Assembly: GCF_016765655.2 (NCBI RefSeq)
Contig: NZ_CP086108.1
Span: 370,630-434,629, forward strand
Reading direction: 5' to 3'
Length of the DNA: 64,000 nucleotides
DNA from: Skermanella mucosa
GTDB taxonomy: Bacteria > Pseudomonadota > Alphaproteobacteria > Azospirillales > Azospirillaceae
Positions 1 to 6,572 of this stretch are shown in pieces. A program made the translations under genes and the position numbers. Below the pieces are notes generated by a model. The model saw only the letters and a program-made list of their open reading frames with translations, made no database searches and was not told where the DNA came from. Position 1 is the stretch's first letter, and every line of letters begins with the position of its first letter.

Positions 1-35
1 CATATCTTCGTATGTAACTTCGCGGGAGACGTTGA

Positions 36-245
36 ATGTTTGACGACGAGTCCGTCGTTTTCGCCGTCGTGATCAACGACGAGGAGCAATATTCGATCTG
101 GCCGGAGTTCAAGCCCATGCCTCAGGGCTGGCGCGCGATCGGCAAGACCGGCACGAAGGCCGAATGCCTGGACCATATCCGCGAGGTCTGGACCGACATG
201 AGGCCGGCCAGCCTGAGGCGCCGGCTGGCCGAAGCCGGCGCCTGA
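36..245 (+). CDS. MbtH-like NRPS chaperone
   Basis: This 69-residue protein is a typical MbtH-family protein. These small proteins bind the adenylation domains of nonribosomal peptide synthetases and are needed for their solubility or activity. The sequence shows the family core: a short N-terminal strand ([20 protein letters not shown]), the E-x-QYSIWP motif, the PMPQGW motif and a C-terminal helix with the WTDMRP signature. A purine-rich site (gggaga) lies just upstream of the ATG. The synthetase it serves is not in the window and probably lies to the left, because the genes to the right (exporter, type II thioesterase) are also standard siderophore NRPS accessories. Identification is firm; the substrate is unknown. 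Confidence 0.93.
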   Translation: MFDDESVVFAVVINDEEQYSIWPEFKPMPQGWRAIGKTGTKAECLDHIREVWTDMRPASLRRRLAEAGA

Positions 246-254
246 GTTCGCCGG

Positions 255-1370
255 TCATGGCGTCTGCCGTCCCGGCGGGGCGGCGGGCGCTCCCCCGAGG
301 GGAGCGGGCGGCAATCCGGGCGCGGCCGGCTGCGGGGCGCCCCCCGGCGCGGGGGCGGGCAAAGTCTTCCGGGTATTGTCGTCCGGCGGTATCGCCAGGC
401 GCAGGGGCGGCGGCTGGAGCTCGGTCAGGCCGCTCGGCTGGTTCAAGGCTCCCGGCAGCAGCACAGTGCCGCCGCCGGCCCCCGGGGGAGGGCCGTCGAT
501 GTTGCCCAGGATCAAGGGCAGGCCGGAGCTGCCGGAACCGATGATCACCACCTTGGCGTTGGGCGACTGGGCGAGCTGGAGGGTGGCGTCGATCCCCTTC
601 CATTGCAGGTAGGCCTGGGTGATGCCCTCGCCGATGATCTCCTGGAACTTGCGGATGCCGTTCGCCTCGATCTCGCGCCGCTGGGCCTCGCTGCGCTCGC
701 GGTTCAGGCGATGGACATATTCCAGCGACAGGTGGTACTGCTCGACCTTGCGGACGATGGACGCCTGCACGTCCGGGGGCAGCTGGATCGACCGGATCAG
801 GATGTCCTCCAGCTTGACATACTCGACGTCGATCAGCTTGTCGGGATTGAACTGGGTGACCAGGTTGTTGCGGACCTGGGCCTCGATCTTCTCCTGGATC
901 TCGACCCGCCTGGTGTAGATCTCGTCCGGCAGGTATGTGGCGAAGATGTCGCGCGCCTGGGACCCGATCTCCGGCAGCAGCAGGATGTCGGTATAGCTCT
1001 TGCCGATGTACTTGTGCAGGATCGGGACGTTCTCCGCGACGATGCGGTATCGGAAAGCGATGTTGACCGTCATGTTCAGGCCGTCGCTCGACAGCACGTC
1101 GAAATCGTGATGCACCTGGAGCAGGCGGGCGTCGTAGATGAACAGCTCGTCGAACGGCGCGATCAGATGGATGCCTTCCGTCCAGACCGTCGTGGTGTCG
1201 GTGCCGCCGAAGAAGCGGCGCCACAGCACGCCCACGTGGCCCGACGGGATCGAGATGACCGACATGGGATACAGCAGGCCGGCCAGGAAGGAGAGGATCA
1301 GCAGCATCATCGTCACCTTCATCAGGTGACGCCGGAAAAACGCCTTGATGTGCCCCCAGACGGAACTCAA
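255..1370 (-). CDS. SPFH/prohibitin-domain membrane protein
   Basis: This 371-residue protein has one N-terminal membrane helix (about residues 17-40) and then an SPFH/Band 7 domain (about 40-260) with prohibitin-like features: ISIPSGHVGVLWRRFFGGTD, a GIHLIAPFDE segment, and a long charged helix rich in Glu and Arg that ends near residue 265. The C-terminal 100 residues are a Pro/Gly/Ala-rich tail that is probably disordered. SPFH proteins form ring scaffolds on membranes and often regulate membrane proteases or transporters. Its start codon overlaps the stop of the ABC exporter by four bases, so the two are translationally coupled. That suggests it assembles around or controls the exporter, which is inference. 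It is an unusual member of an NRPS operon. Confidence 0.85.
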   Translation of the reverse strand: MSSVWGHIKAFFRRHLMKVTMMLLILSFLAGLLYPMSVISIPSGHVGVLWRRFFGGTDTTTVWTEGIHLIAPFDELFIYDARLLQVHHDFDVLSSDGLNMTVNIAFRYRIVAENVPILHKYIGKSYTDILLLPEIGSQARDIFATYLPDEIYTRRVEIQEKIEAQVRNNLVTQFNPDKLIDVEYVKLEDILIRSIQLPPDVQASIVRKVEQYHLSLEYVHRLNRERSEAQRREIEANGIRKFQEIIGEGITQAYLQWKGIDATLQLAQSPNAKVVIIGSGSSGLPLILGNIDGPPPGAGGGTVLLPGALNQPSGLTELQPPPLRLAIPPDDNTRKTLPAPAPGGAPQPAAPGLPPAPLGGAPAAPPGRQTP

Positions 1371-3010
1371 GCGTGGTCTCCTTGATCAGAGCTGTGGTCG
1401 CCGGAGTCGTGCCCCTCCGGAACGAAACGCCCTTCCTCCATGTGCAGGCGGCGGTCGGCCAGGTGGAAATAGCGGTCGTCGTGGGTCACCGCGACGACCG
1501 TCTTGCCCATGGCCTTGAACGCCGGCAGCAGCTCTTCGTAGAATTTGCGGCGGAAGATCGGGTCCTGGTCGGCCGCCCATTCGTCCAGGACGATGATCGG
1601 CCGGTCCTCCAGCAGCGCCACGATCAGCGCCAGGCGCTTCTTCTGCCCGGCCGAGAAATCCAGGCTCTCGAAGTCGCGCCCGGACATCGACACCTTGTGA
1701 TCGATCTCCATCTGCCGGAGCAGGGACGAGACGTCCGCCTCCGGCAGGCCGTACAGCCGGCGGAACAGGTGGTAGTCGGTGAACACCGCCGCGATCAGGC
1801 TGCGGTAGGCTCCGTGGCGGCGCTGGTCGAGTTGCTTGCCGTCGAGCAGGATGCGGCCGCCGTCGGGCCGGTAGAGCCCGGTGAACAGCTTCAGGAAAGT
1901 CGACTTGCCGGCGCCGTTGCCGCCGGTGATGAAGATCATCTCGCCCTTGTTCACGTCGACGTCGAACGGGCCGACCGAGAACCGGGTGCCGTACCGGGGG
2001 TCCACGTAGGAGAAGGTGACGTTCTGGAACTCGATCCGGGTGAAGGCGTCGACCTCCTCCTCGGTCGCCGTCGGGTCGATCCGCTCGGACAGGGTCCTGG
2101 ACAGCCGCTCGATATTGTCGGTCGCGGCGTTGGCCATGGTGATGGCCGGGATGGCCTGGACCAGGCTGGTGATCGGCCCGATCAGGAACAGGACCGCGGC
2201 GCTGGTCTTCAGGGCCACGTCGCTGAAGGTCGGGCTGAGGGCCGGCACCACGAACACCATCGCCGCCAGCATCAGGTAGAAGATCGACTGGGCGAACAGG
2301 AACTCGTTGCTGATGCCGATCTGGGTCTTGACCTTGGCCTCGGTGGAGGCCGACGAGACCTCGTCGAAATGCTCCTGCAGCTCCCGGCTCCGGGAGATGT
2401 TGAGCTTGACCTCCTTGTAGCCCGAGAGCAGGTCCGTCAGCCGCTCGAAAAGCTGGTTCTCCAGCTGGAAGGACAGCTCGACTTCCTTGCGGAGCTGCCC
2501 GATCCGCGCCAGATGGGTCGACGCCGCGATGGCGGTGATCGCGATCGTCAGCATGAAGGCGGTCGACGACAGGACGTAGATGTAGGCGAGCGTGAACACC
2601 AGCAGGATGCCGGACTGGCAGCCGTTGACCAGCATCGGAACGCTGGACGAGATCGCCTGCGTCTCCTTCGTGATCATCGCGAAGATTTCGGAACGCCCGA
2701 TTCCCTCCAGCGTCGTCAGGTCGGTCTGGCGGATCAGCGAGATCAGCCGCTTGCGCAGGCGGTGGATGATCTCCTCGACCTCGCGGGTCGTCGTGCGCGA
2801 GACGTAGCGCTGCGCCAGCACCTGGATGCCCATGGTGGCGGCGAACATGATCATGTCGGCGATCTGGGCGCCGCCGTCGTTGGCCAGGTCGGCGGAGCGG
2901 TTGATGATCGCCAGGATCATGGCGTTGCCGAGCCCGGCCAGCATGGCCATGACCGCGACCTTGTAGGGCGACGAGCGGCTTTCCCGCAGGACCAGCTTGA
3001 TGAATGTCAT
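1367..3010 (-). CDS. Cyclic peptide/siderophore ABC exporter (PvdE/SyrD family)
   Basis: This 547-residue half-transporter fuses a six-helix membrane domain (about residues 1-300) to an ATP-binding domain (about 330-547). The ATPase has Walker A GGNGAGKST (about 361-369), a diverged signature FSAGQKKRLAL (about 450) and Walker B with the family-specific LDEWAADQDP (about 470). The DEWAADQDP sequence followed by FRRKFYEELL is typical of PvdE/SyrD cyclic-peptide exporters, which move a peptidic siderophore precursor or lipopeptide across the inner membrane to the periplasm. It sits between the type II thioesterase and the SPFH gene on the same strand, and an MbtH-like gene is close by, so it most likely serves a siderophore NRPS outside the window. 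A 15-bp tandem duplication lies just upstream at 3021-3050. Confidence 0.92.
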   Translation of the reverse strand: MTFIKLVLRESRSSPYKVAVMAMLAGLGNAMILAIINRSADLANDGGAQIADMIMFAATMGIQVLAQRYVSRTTTREVEEIIHRLRKRLISLIRQTDLTTLEGIGRSEIFAMITKETQAISSSVPMLVNGCQSGILLVFTLAYIYVLSSTAFMLTIAITAIAASTHLARIGQLRKEVELSFQLENQLFERLTDLLSGYKEVKLNISRSRELQEHFDEVSSASTEAKVKTQIGISNEFLFAQSIFYLMLAAMVFVVPALSPTFSDVALKTSAAVLFLIGPITSLVQAIPAITMANAATDNIERLSRTLSERIDPTATEEEVDAFTRIEFQNVTFSYVDPRYGTRFSVGPFDVDVNKGEMIFITGGNGAGKSTFLKLFTGLYRPDGGRILLDGKQLDQRRHGAYRSLIAAVFTDYHLFRRLYGLPEADVSSLLRQMEIDHKVSMSGRDFESLDFSAGQKKRLALIVALLEDRPIIVLDEWAADQDPIFRRKFYEELLPAFKAMGKTVVAVTHDDRYFHLADRRLHMEEGRFVPEGHDSGDHSSDQGDHA

Positions 3011-3020
3011 TCAGCGGCGG

Positions 3021-3050
3021 TCCCGGAAAGCTGCGTCCCGGAAAGCTGCG
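3021..3050. repeat. 15-bp perfect tandem duplication
   Basis: The unit tcccggaaagctgcg occurs twice in direct succession between the ABC exporter start and the thioesterase stop. It is probably a slippage duplication. I see no coding or regulatory role. Confidence 0.8.
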
Positions 3051-3117
3051 TCGCGGCCGGGACCGATCCCGCCGCAACCGCGTTCGCGCAGATTCGATTC
3101 GTCACGACCAGCCCGCC

Positions 3118-3834
3118 TCATGCGTCGCGGAGCAGGGCGGCGATCCGCGCGATCACCGCGTCGCGGGCCGAGGAAAGATAGAAATGGTCGCCGGGAAACA
3201 GGGTGACGGAGCTGGCGCCGGCGGCGTGGTCCCGCCATTCGCCCAGCTCCTCCACCACCACATGGTCGTCCCGCTCCCCGCACAGCACGTGGATCGGCAG
3301 GGCCAGCGGCGCCGCTAGGGTCGGCCGGTAGGTCTCGCAGGCGCGGAAGTCGGCGCGCAGGACGGGAATCACCAGTTCCAGCAGTTCCGGATGGGCCGCC
3401 ACTTCCGCCGGGGTGCCGCCGAGGGCCACGACCCGGGCGATCAGCGCCCGGTCGTCCAGGTGCGACACCGGCTCCAGCAGCCGGGGACGGTGGGGCGGCT
3501 CGCGCCCCGACACGAAGAGGGCGCAGGGCTGGGGCACGCCCCGGCCCCGCAGCCGCTGCGCCAGCTCGTAGGCGACCATGGCCCCCATGCTGTGGCCGAA
3601 CAGCGCGTACCGGCCGGCCGGCTGCCGGTCGAGCGCGTCCAGGACGCGCATCTCCGCATGCTCGGCCAGGGCGCCGATGTCGGATAGCGGCTCCTCCGCG
3701 ATCCGGTCCTCGCGGCCGGGGTACTGCACCGGAACGACCCGGAAAGGCGCCGCGGAGACCCAGGACCGGTATGCCGACGCACCGGCGCCGGCATGGGCGA
3801 AACAGAACAGGGTGATCGGTCCCGTACCCGTCAT
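3118..3834 (-). CDS. Type II (editing) thioesterase
   Basis: This 238-residue alpha/beta hydrolase belongs to the GrsT/RifR type II thioesterase family, which removes mis-primed or stalled acyl groups from the carrier-protein arms of NRPS/PKS enzymes. The family hallmarks are all visible: N-terminal FCFAHAGAGASAYRSW, VQYPGREDR, the nucleophile elbow LFGHSMGAMVAYE (Ser near residue 80), the Asp in HVLCGERDDHV (about 188) and the catalytic His in LFPGDHFYL (about 218). Its ATG overlaps the stop of the upstream unknown membrane-protein gene by four bases. It lies in the same minus-strand operon as the cyclic-peptide exporter, supporting a role in the NRPS pathway whose synthetases lie outside the window. 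Confidence 0.93.
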   Translation of the reverse strand: MTGTGPITLFCFAHAGAGASAYRSWVSAAPFRVVPVQYPGREDRIAEEPLSDIGALAEHAEMRVLDALDRQPAGRYALFGHSMGAMVAYELAQRLRGRGVPQPCALFVSGREPPHRPRLLEPVSHLDDRALIARVVALGGTPAEVAAHPELLELVIPVLRADFRACETYRPTLAAPLALPIHVLCGERDDHVVVEELGEWRDHAAGASSVTLFPGDHFYLSSARDAVIARIAALLRDA

Positions 3835-4430
3835 GCCGCCCCCGGGCGGCCCAGGCCGCCGACCCGCCTGACATACTGCTCCGCCAGGGCGACGGAATAA
3901 TAGGCCCCCACCGCGGCCCCGAGTCCCATCATGAGGAATCCGCCGCCCACGAAGGCCGCCAGGCCCAGGCCGGTCACGCTGCCGATGGCGCTGGCCGACG
4001 CCGTGACGGTGTCCGACGCCGTGACGGTGTCCGACGCCGGCTGCGGCGCGGCCTCCGGCACGGTGGCGGGAAGGGCTTCGGTCAGGGCGACCGGCGATTC
4101 GGCCGGCATCGTGTCCGCGAGTACCGGAGCCGGCGCGGCCGACTCGGAGCCGAGGACGAGCGCCACGGGCGCCGGCTCGGGAGACCCGGCCGGGAAAGCC
4201 GGTCCGGAAAGGGTCGATTCGCCTTCGAACGGCGTGTCGGTGCCCTGCTCCGGCCCGGCCTGTGAGACGTCAGCCTGAGTCACGTCAGCCTGTGCCCCCT
4301 CAGCCTGCGTCACGCCGAAGTCGGTTCCGCCGGACTCCGGGCCGTCGATCCCGGCGTCGTCGGGCCGGGTGATCGAGCCCGCCGGGGGCTCGAAAGACCC
4401 AGCCATTCCACCGCGTTTTCTGGGTGCCAT
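3831..4430 (-). CDS. Unknown Ala/Pro/Thr-rich protein with C-terminal membrane segment
   Basis: I do not recognise this 199-residue protein. I chose the ATG at 4430 because GAGG sits six bases upstream; an in-frame start 120 bases earlier exists but lacks such a site. The first 130 residues are low complexity and rich in Ala, Pro, Thr, Asp and Glu, with imperfect repeats of the type QADVTQADVSQ and a duplicated SDTVTA encoded by an 18-bp tandem repeat. A single hydrophobic segment (about residues 148-175, GLGLAAFVGGGFLMMGLGAA) is followed by a short basic tail. The layout suggests an inner-membrane protein with a flexible arm. It overlaps the thioesterase start by four bases and heads the operon. 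Confidence 0.6.
   Translation of the reverse strand: MAPRKRGGMAGSFEPPAGSITRPDDAGIDGPESGGTDFGVTQAEGAQADVTQADVSQAGPEQGTDTPFEGESTLSGPAFPAGSPEPAPVALVLGSESAAPAPVLADTMPAESPVALTEALPATVPEAAPQPASDTVTASDTVTASASAIGSVTGLGLAAFVGGGFLMMGLGAAVGAYYSVALAEQYVRRVGGLGRPGAA
3997..4032. repeat. 18-bp tandem repeat inside the unknown membrane-protein gene
   Basis: Two perfect copies of an 18-bp unit (gacgccgtgacggtgtcc) encode the repeated SDTVTA hexapeptide. The unit length is a multiple of three, so copy-number change would keep the reading frame. Confidence 0.85.
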
Positions 4431-4984
4431 CACAAGCCTCGCATCTTTGTCGGAGGGCCGGCTTCCATCGCCGCCGATCGCCGCGGATCGGCGGAGGCGC
4501 TTCGCGACCAGCCGCCGGAGATATAACCATACCACGCATGGATTAGCCATATTAGCTTACCTATCGATTACGAAGAGGATAAGCTCCCAGGCCGGAACAG
4601 GCGCAGCCGAACCCGCCAAAGTCTCTACCTTTGGCTTAAGCCTTATGATTTAGCCAAAACGCGCCCGAGATGAAAGCGCTGTAAAGCGGCACGCGGCGAA
4701 ACAACGCAAATTGTCACTTTTACATAACAGGGAGCCAGGCGATGTTACTCTGAGTTTCGATCGCGAGTAACCGACTCGGCCCTGCGTTACGGCGCATACG
4801 CGAATAAGCATTTATGTGAGTGCTTTTAAGCGCGTCTAACCCTTATGCGAGAGTTTATGCTTGCAGTAACCCGAAAAGCGTTTATACACTCCCGTCAGTT
4901 GCATTGGCGCAAGGTGTGGCCCATTGCTGTTGAGCGCTACCCGACGATCTGCGCCGAGGCGGTAACCAGGCCACGGAGAGAGTT
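4431..4984. other. Long divergent intergenic region, relatively AT-rich
   Basis: This 554-bp gap separates the minus-strand NRPS-accessory operon from the DUF697-like gene. Its base composition is clearly less GC-rich than its surroundings. Between about 4805 and 4890 there are four related short motifs (gcatttatg at 4808, ccttatgcg at 4841, gagtttatgc at 4851, gcgtttata at 4878), which may be regulator sites or degenerate repeats. I see no open frame with a recognisable product and no tRNA. Promoters for both flanking transcription units must lie here, but I cannot assign them with confidence. Confidence 0.5.
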
Positions 4985-5458
4985 ATGAGCAACGAACGTA
5001 TCAATGACGCCAACAAGCTGGTTTCGCGCTACGCCCTGTGGGCCGCCGGCGGCGGGCTGATTCCCGTCCCGACGCTGGACATCGCCGCGATCGTGGCGGT
5101 CCAGATCAAGATGGTCGCGGACCTGTCCAAGCTGTACGGCGTTCCCTTCAGCCAGGATCGCGCCAAGACCGTGGTCAGCGCCCTGATCGGCGGCGTCCTG
5201 CCCGGCGCCCTGGCCGGCGGTTCGCTGGCCGTGCTCGGCACCGTGATCAAGCTCATCCCGATCGTCGGCACCGCGGTCGGCATGGCCGTCAGCTCGGGCT
5301 TTGCCTATGCCCTGACCCAGGCGGTTGGCAAGGTCTTCGTGCTGCACTACGAGACCGGCGGATCGCTGCTGAACTTCGAGCCGGAGAAGGTGCGCAGCCA
5401 CTTCGAGAAGGAGTTCAAGGGCGCCCAGGCCGCTCCGGAAACCCCGGTCGCCGCCTAA
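4985..5458 (+). CDS. DUF697/YcjF-like membrane-associated protein
   Basis: This 157-residue protein resembles the DUF697 (YcjF-type) domain. It opens with a helix (ERINDANKLVSRYALWAAGG), then the characteristic GLIPVPTLDIAAIVAVQIKM segment, a variable helix, and two glycine-rich hydrophobic stretches (about residues 62-85 and 88-115) that could insert in the membrane. It ends in a charged helix (FEPEKVRSHFEKEFKG). DUF697 domains are often found at the C-terminus of dynamin-like or Era-like GTPases; here the domain is stand-alone. The function is unknown. A strong hairpin lies downstream, so it is probably monocistronic. Confidence 0.8.
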   Translation: MSNERINDANKLVSRYALWAAGGGLIPVPTLDIAAIVAVQIKMVADLSKLYGVPFSQDRAKTVVSALIGGVLPGALAGGSLAVLGTVIKLIPIVGTAVGMAVSSGFAYALTQAVGKVFVLHYETGGSLLNFEPEKVRSHFEKEFKGAQAAPETPVAA

Positions 5459-5488
5459 GGCGGGCAGCCGGCCGCTTCCCCGTGGCCG

Positions 5489-5514
5489 GGATGCGCGGAC
5501 CGTTCCGCGCATCC
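5489..5514 (+). terminator. Hairpin terminator downstream of the DUF697-like gene
   Basis: An 11-bp perfect inverted repeat (ggatgcgcgga / tccgcgcatcc) with a four-base loop lies 31 bases after the stop codon. A second short GGGGC hairpin at 5554-5567 is followed by cttttc, a better intrinsic-terminator shape. Either could end transcription. Confidence 0.6.
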
Positions 5515-5572
5515 GCCCGGGAATGATGTCCGGTTCGTCAAAAGGCTTGGTCAGGGGCGGAAGCCCCCTTTT

Positions 5573-5664
5573 CGTCATACCCGGACTTGATCCGGGTATC
5601 TCCCTGCACGGCGTCGCTGATGAAGCCTGCAAGCGATGACCGGGTCAAGCCCGGTCATGACGAT
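5573..5664. repeat. REP-like double hairpin (CCCGGACTTGATCCGGG family)
   Basis: Two hairpins in inverted relation make this element. The left one (stem 5577-5599) has a cttga loop and the right one (stem 5636-5658) has the complementary tcaag loop, so each half can also pair with the other. Elements built on a cccggacttgatccggg core are common intergenic repeats in Rhodospirillales. A half-element of the same type lies at 59541-59561. Confidence 0.7.
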
Positions 5665-5790
5665 GAGGGGGGGATGGATGCTCTGCCGGAAATGAGCGCG
5701 AGCGATGGACTGTAGTACAGTCTGCCGGTAAGGCTTCTCCAGGTTGACCGGCAATGACCATACCGCGCAGCCCGTGCCAGGGAACCAGGA

Positions 5791-5976
5791 ATGCCGCCCC
5801 TTCTCTTCACGCTCCTCTACGTCTTCCTATCGATAGTGGTCGGCTTCGTCGGCAGCGACCGCCGTTGCCGCTTCATAGGCGCCTTCGTGCTCAGCCTGCT
5901 CTTCACGCCGCTGGCCACGTTCCTGGTGCTCTACATGACCGAGCCGGTCAAGCGGACAGCGGTCAAGGCACGCTGA
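5791..5976 (+). CDS. Small two-helix membrane protein, unknown
   Basis: This 61-residue protein has two predicted membrane helices (about residues 3-19 and 28-47) joined by a short basic loop (SDRRCRF) and a short basic tail. I do not recognise a family, though small proteins of this shape are common in alphaproteobacteria. The sequence agggaaccagga precedes the ATG and provides an acceptable ribosome site. The gene overlaps tail-to-tail with the end of the minus-strand unknown gene by about 150 bases, so one of the two is probably miscalled in that overlap. The hydrophobic pattern here looks more protein-like than the antisense tail, so I favour this one. Confidence 0.5.
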   Translation: MPPLLFTLLYVFLSIVVGFVGSDRRCRFIGAFVLSLLFTPLATFLVLYMTEPVKRTAVKAR

Positions 5977-6480
5977 GTCCCCTGCGCGCGCCATGGCCCG
6001 CGGTGCGGCGCTCCATTTCACGAACTCGAAGCTGTCCCGCGCGATGACCCGCCCCGGGATCCGCGACAGGGGCGTTCCCATCCGGTCCAGCGTCGCCATG
6101 TTGTCGATGTCCAGCCGCATCGGCGCCGCCGCATTCCCCTCGTCCAGCCACAGCCTGCCGAACAGCCGCTTGGAATAGCCGGGCGACCCCACCGCGGTCG
6201 CGAGGGTGGCCCCCTCGACCGGTTCGAGCGCCGTGAAGGTCGGCTCGGCCAGTTCGACCTCCGCATACACGGGATAGGAACCGTCGGCATCGGCCGGGGA
6301 GGGCGCCCTGACATGCAGGGTCCGGACCCGCCAGGGATGGCCGATCCGCCGCTCTATGGCCGCGCTGACGGCGTCCCGGATCGGAGTGGCCCTGGCGGGT
6401 TCCCGCTCCGGGTACCACCACGCGGCGCCGGCCGCGATCAGGGCCGCGAGAGCCAGCGCGTATCCCGCCCGTGATGCCAT
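5827..6480 (-). CDS. Unknown exported or membrane-anchored protein
   Basis: This 217-residue protein has an N-terminal signal or anchor (MASRAGYALALAALIAAGAA) followed by a soluble region of about 125 residues containing RVRTLHVRAPSP and a strand-rich segment (YPVYAEVELAEPTFTALEP). I chose the ATG at 6480 because gggggaga precedes it and the hydrophobic leader begins there. I recognise no family. The last 50 residues (from about GDSACLDRC onward) are antisense to the small membrane protein, charged and low in hydrophobic residues, and do not look like the rest. A frameshift near 5975-6000 or a wrong stop is possible; another minus frame would stop at 5963. Confidence 0.5.
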   Translation of the reverse strand: MASRAGYALALAALIAAGAAWWYPEREPARATPIRDAVSAAIERRIGHPWRVRTLHVRAPSPADADGSYPVYAEVELAEPTFTALEPVEGATLATAVGSPGYSKRLFGRLWLDEGNAAAPMRLDIDNMATLDRMGTPLSRIPGRVIARDSFEFVKWSAAPRAMARAGDSACLDRCPLDRLGHVEHQERGQRREEQAEHEGAYEAATAVAADEADHYR

Positions 6481-6572
6481 GGCGCGTCTCCCCCACAAGT
6501 CCTTTCCAGGATAGCAGAGAGGGGAGTCGCGCCCCGCGGTGGCAAAAGCATTAGCCTGCGATCTTCGGTCGG

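Noticed and set aside
1373..3181. Long open frame (about 600 codons) antisense to the ABC exporter
   Set aside because: Its product is rich in Gly, Asp, His, Arg and Gln without domain features; it is a GC-rich shadow of a well-supported gene.
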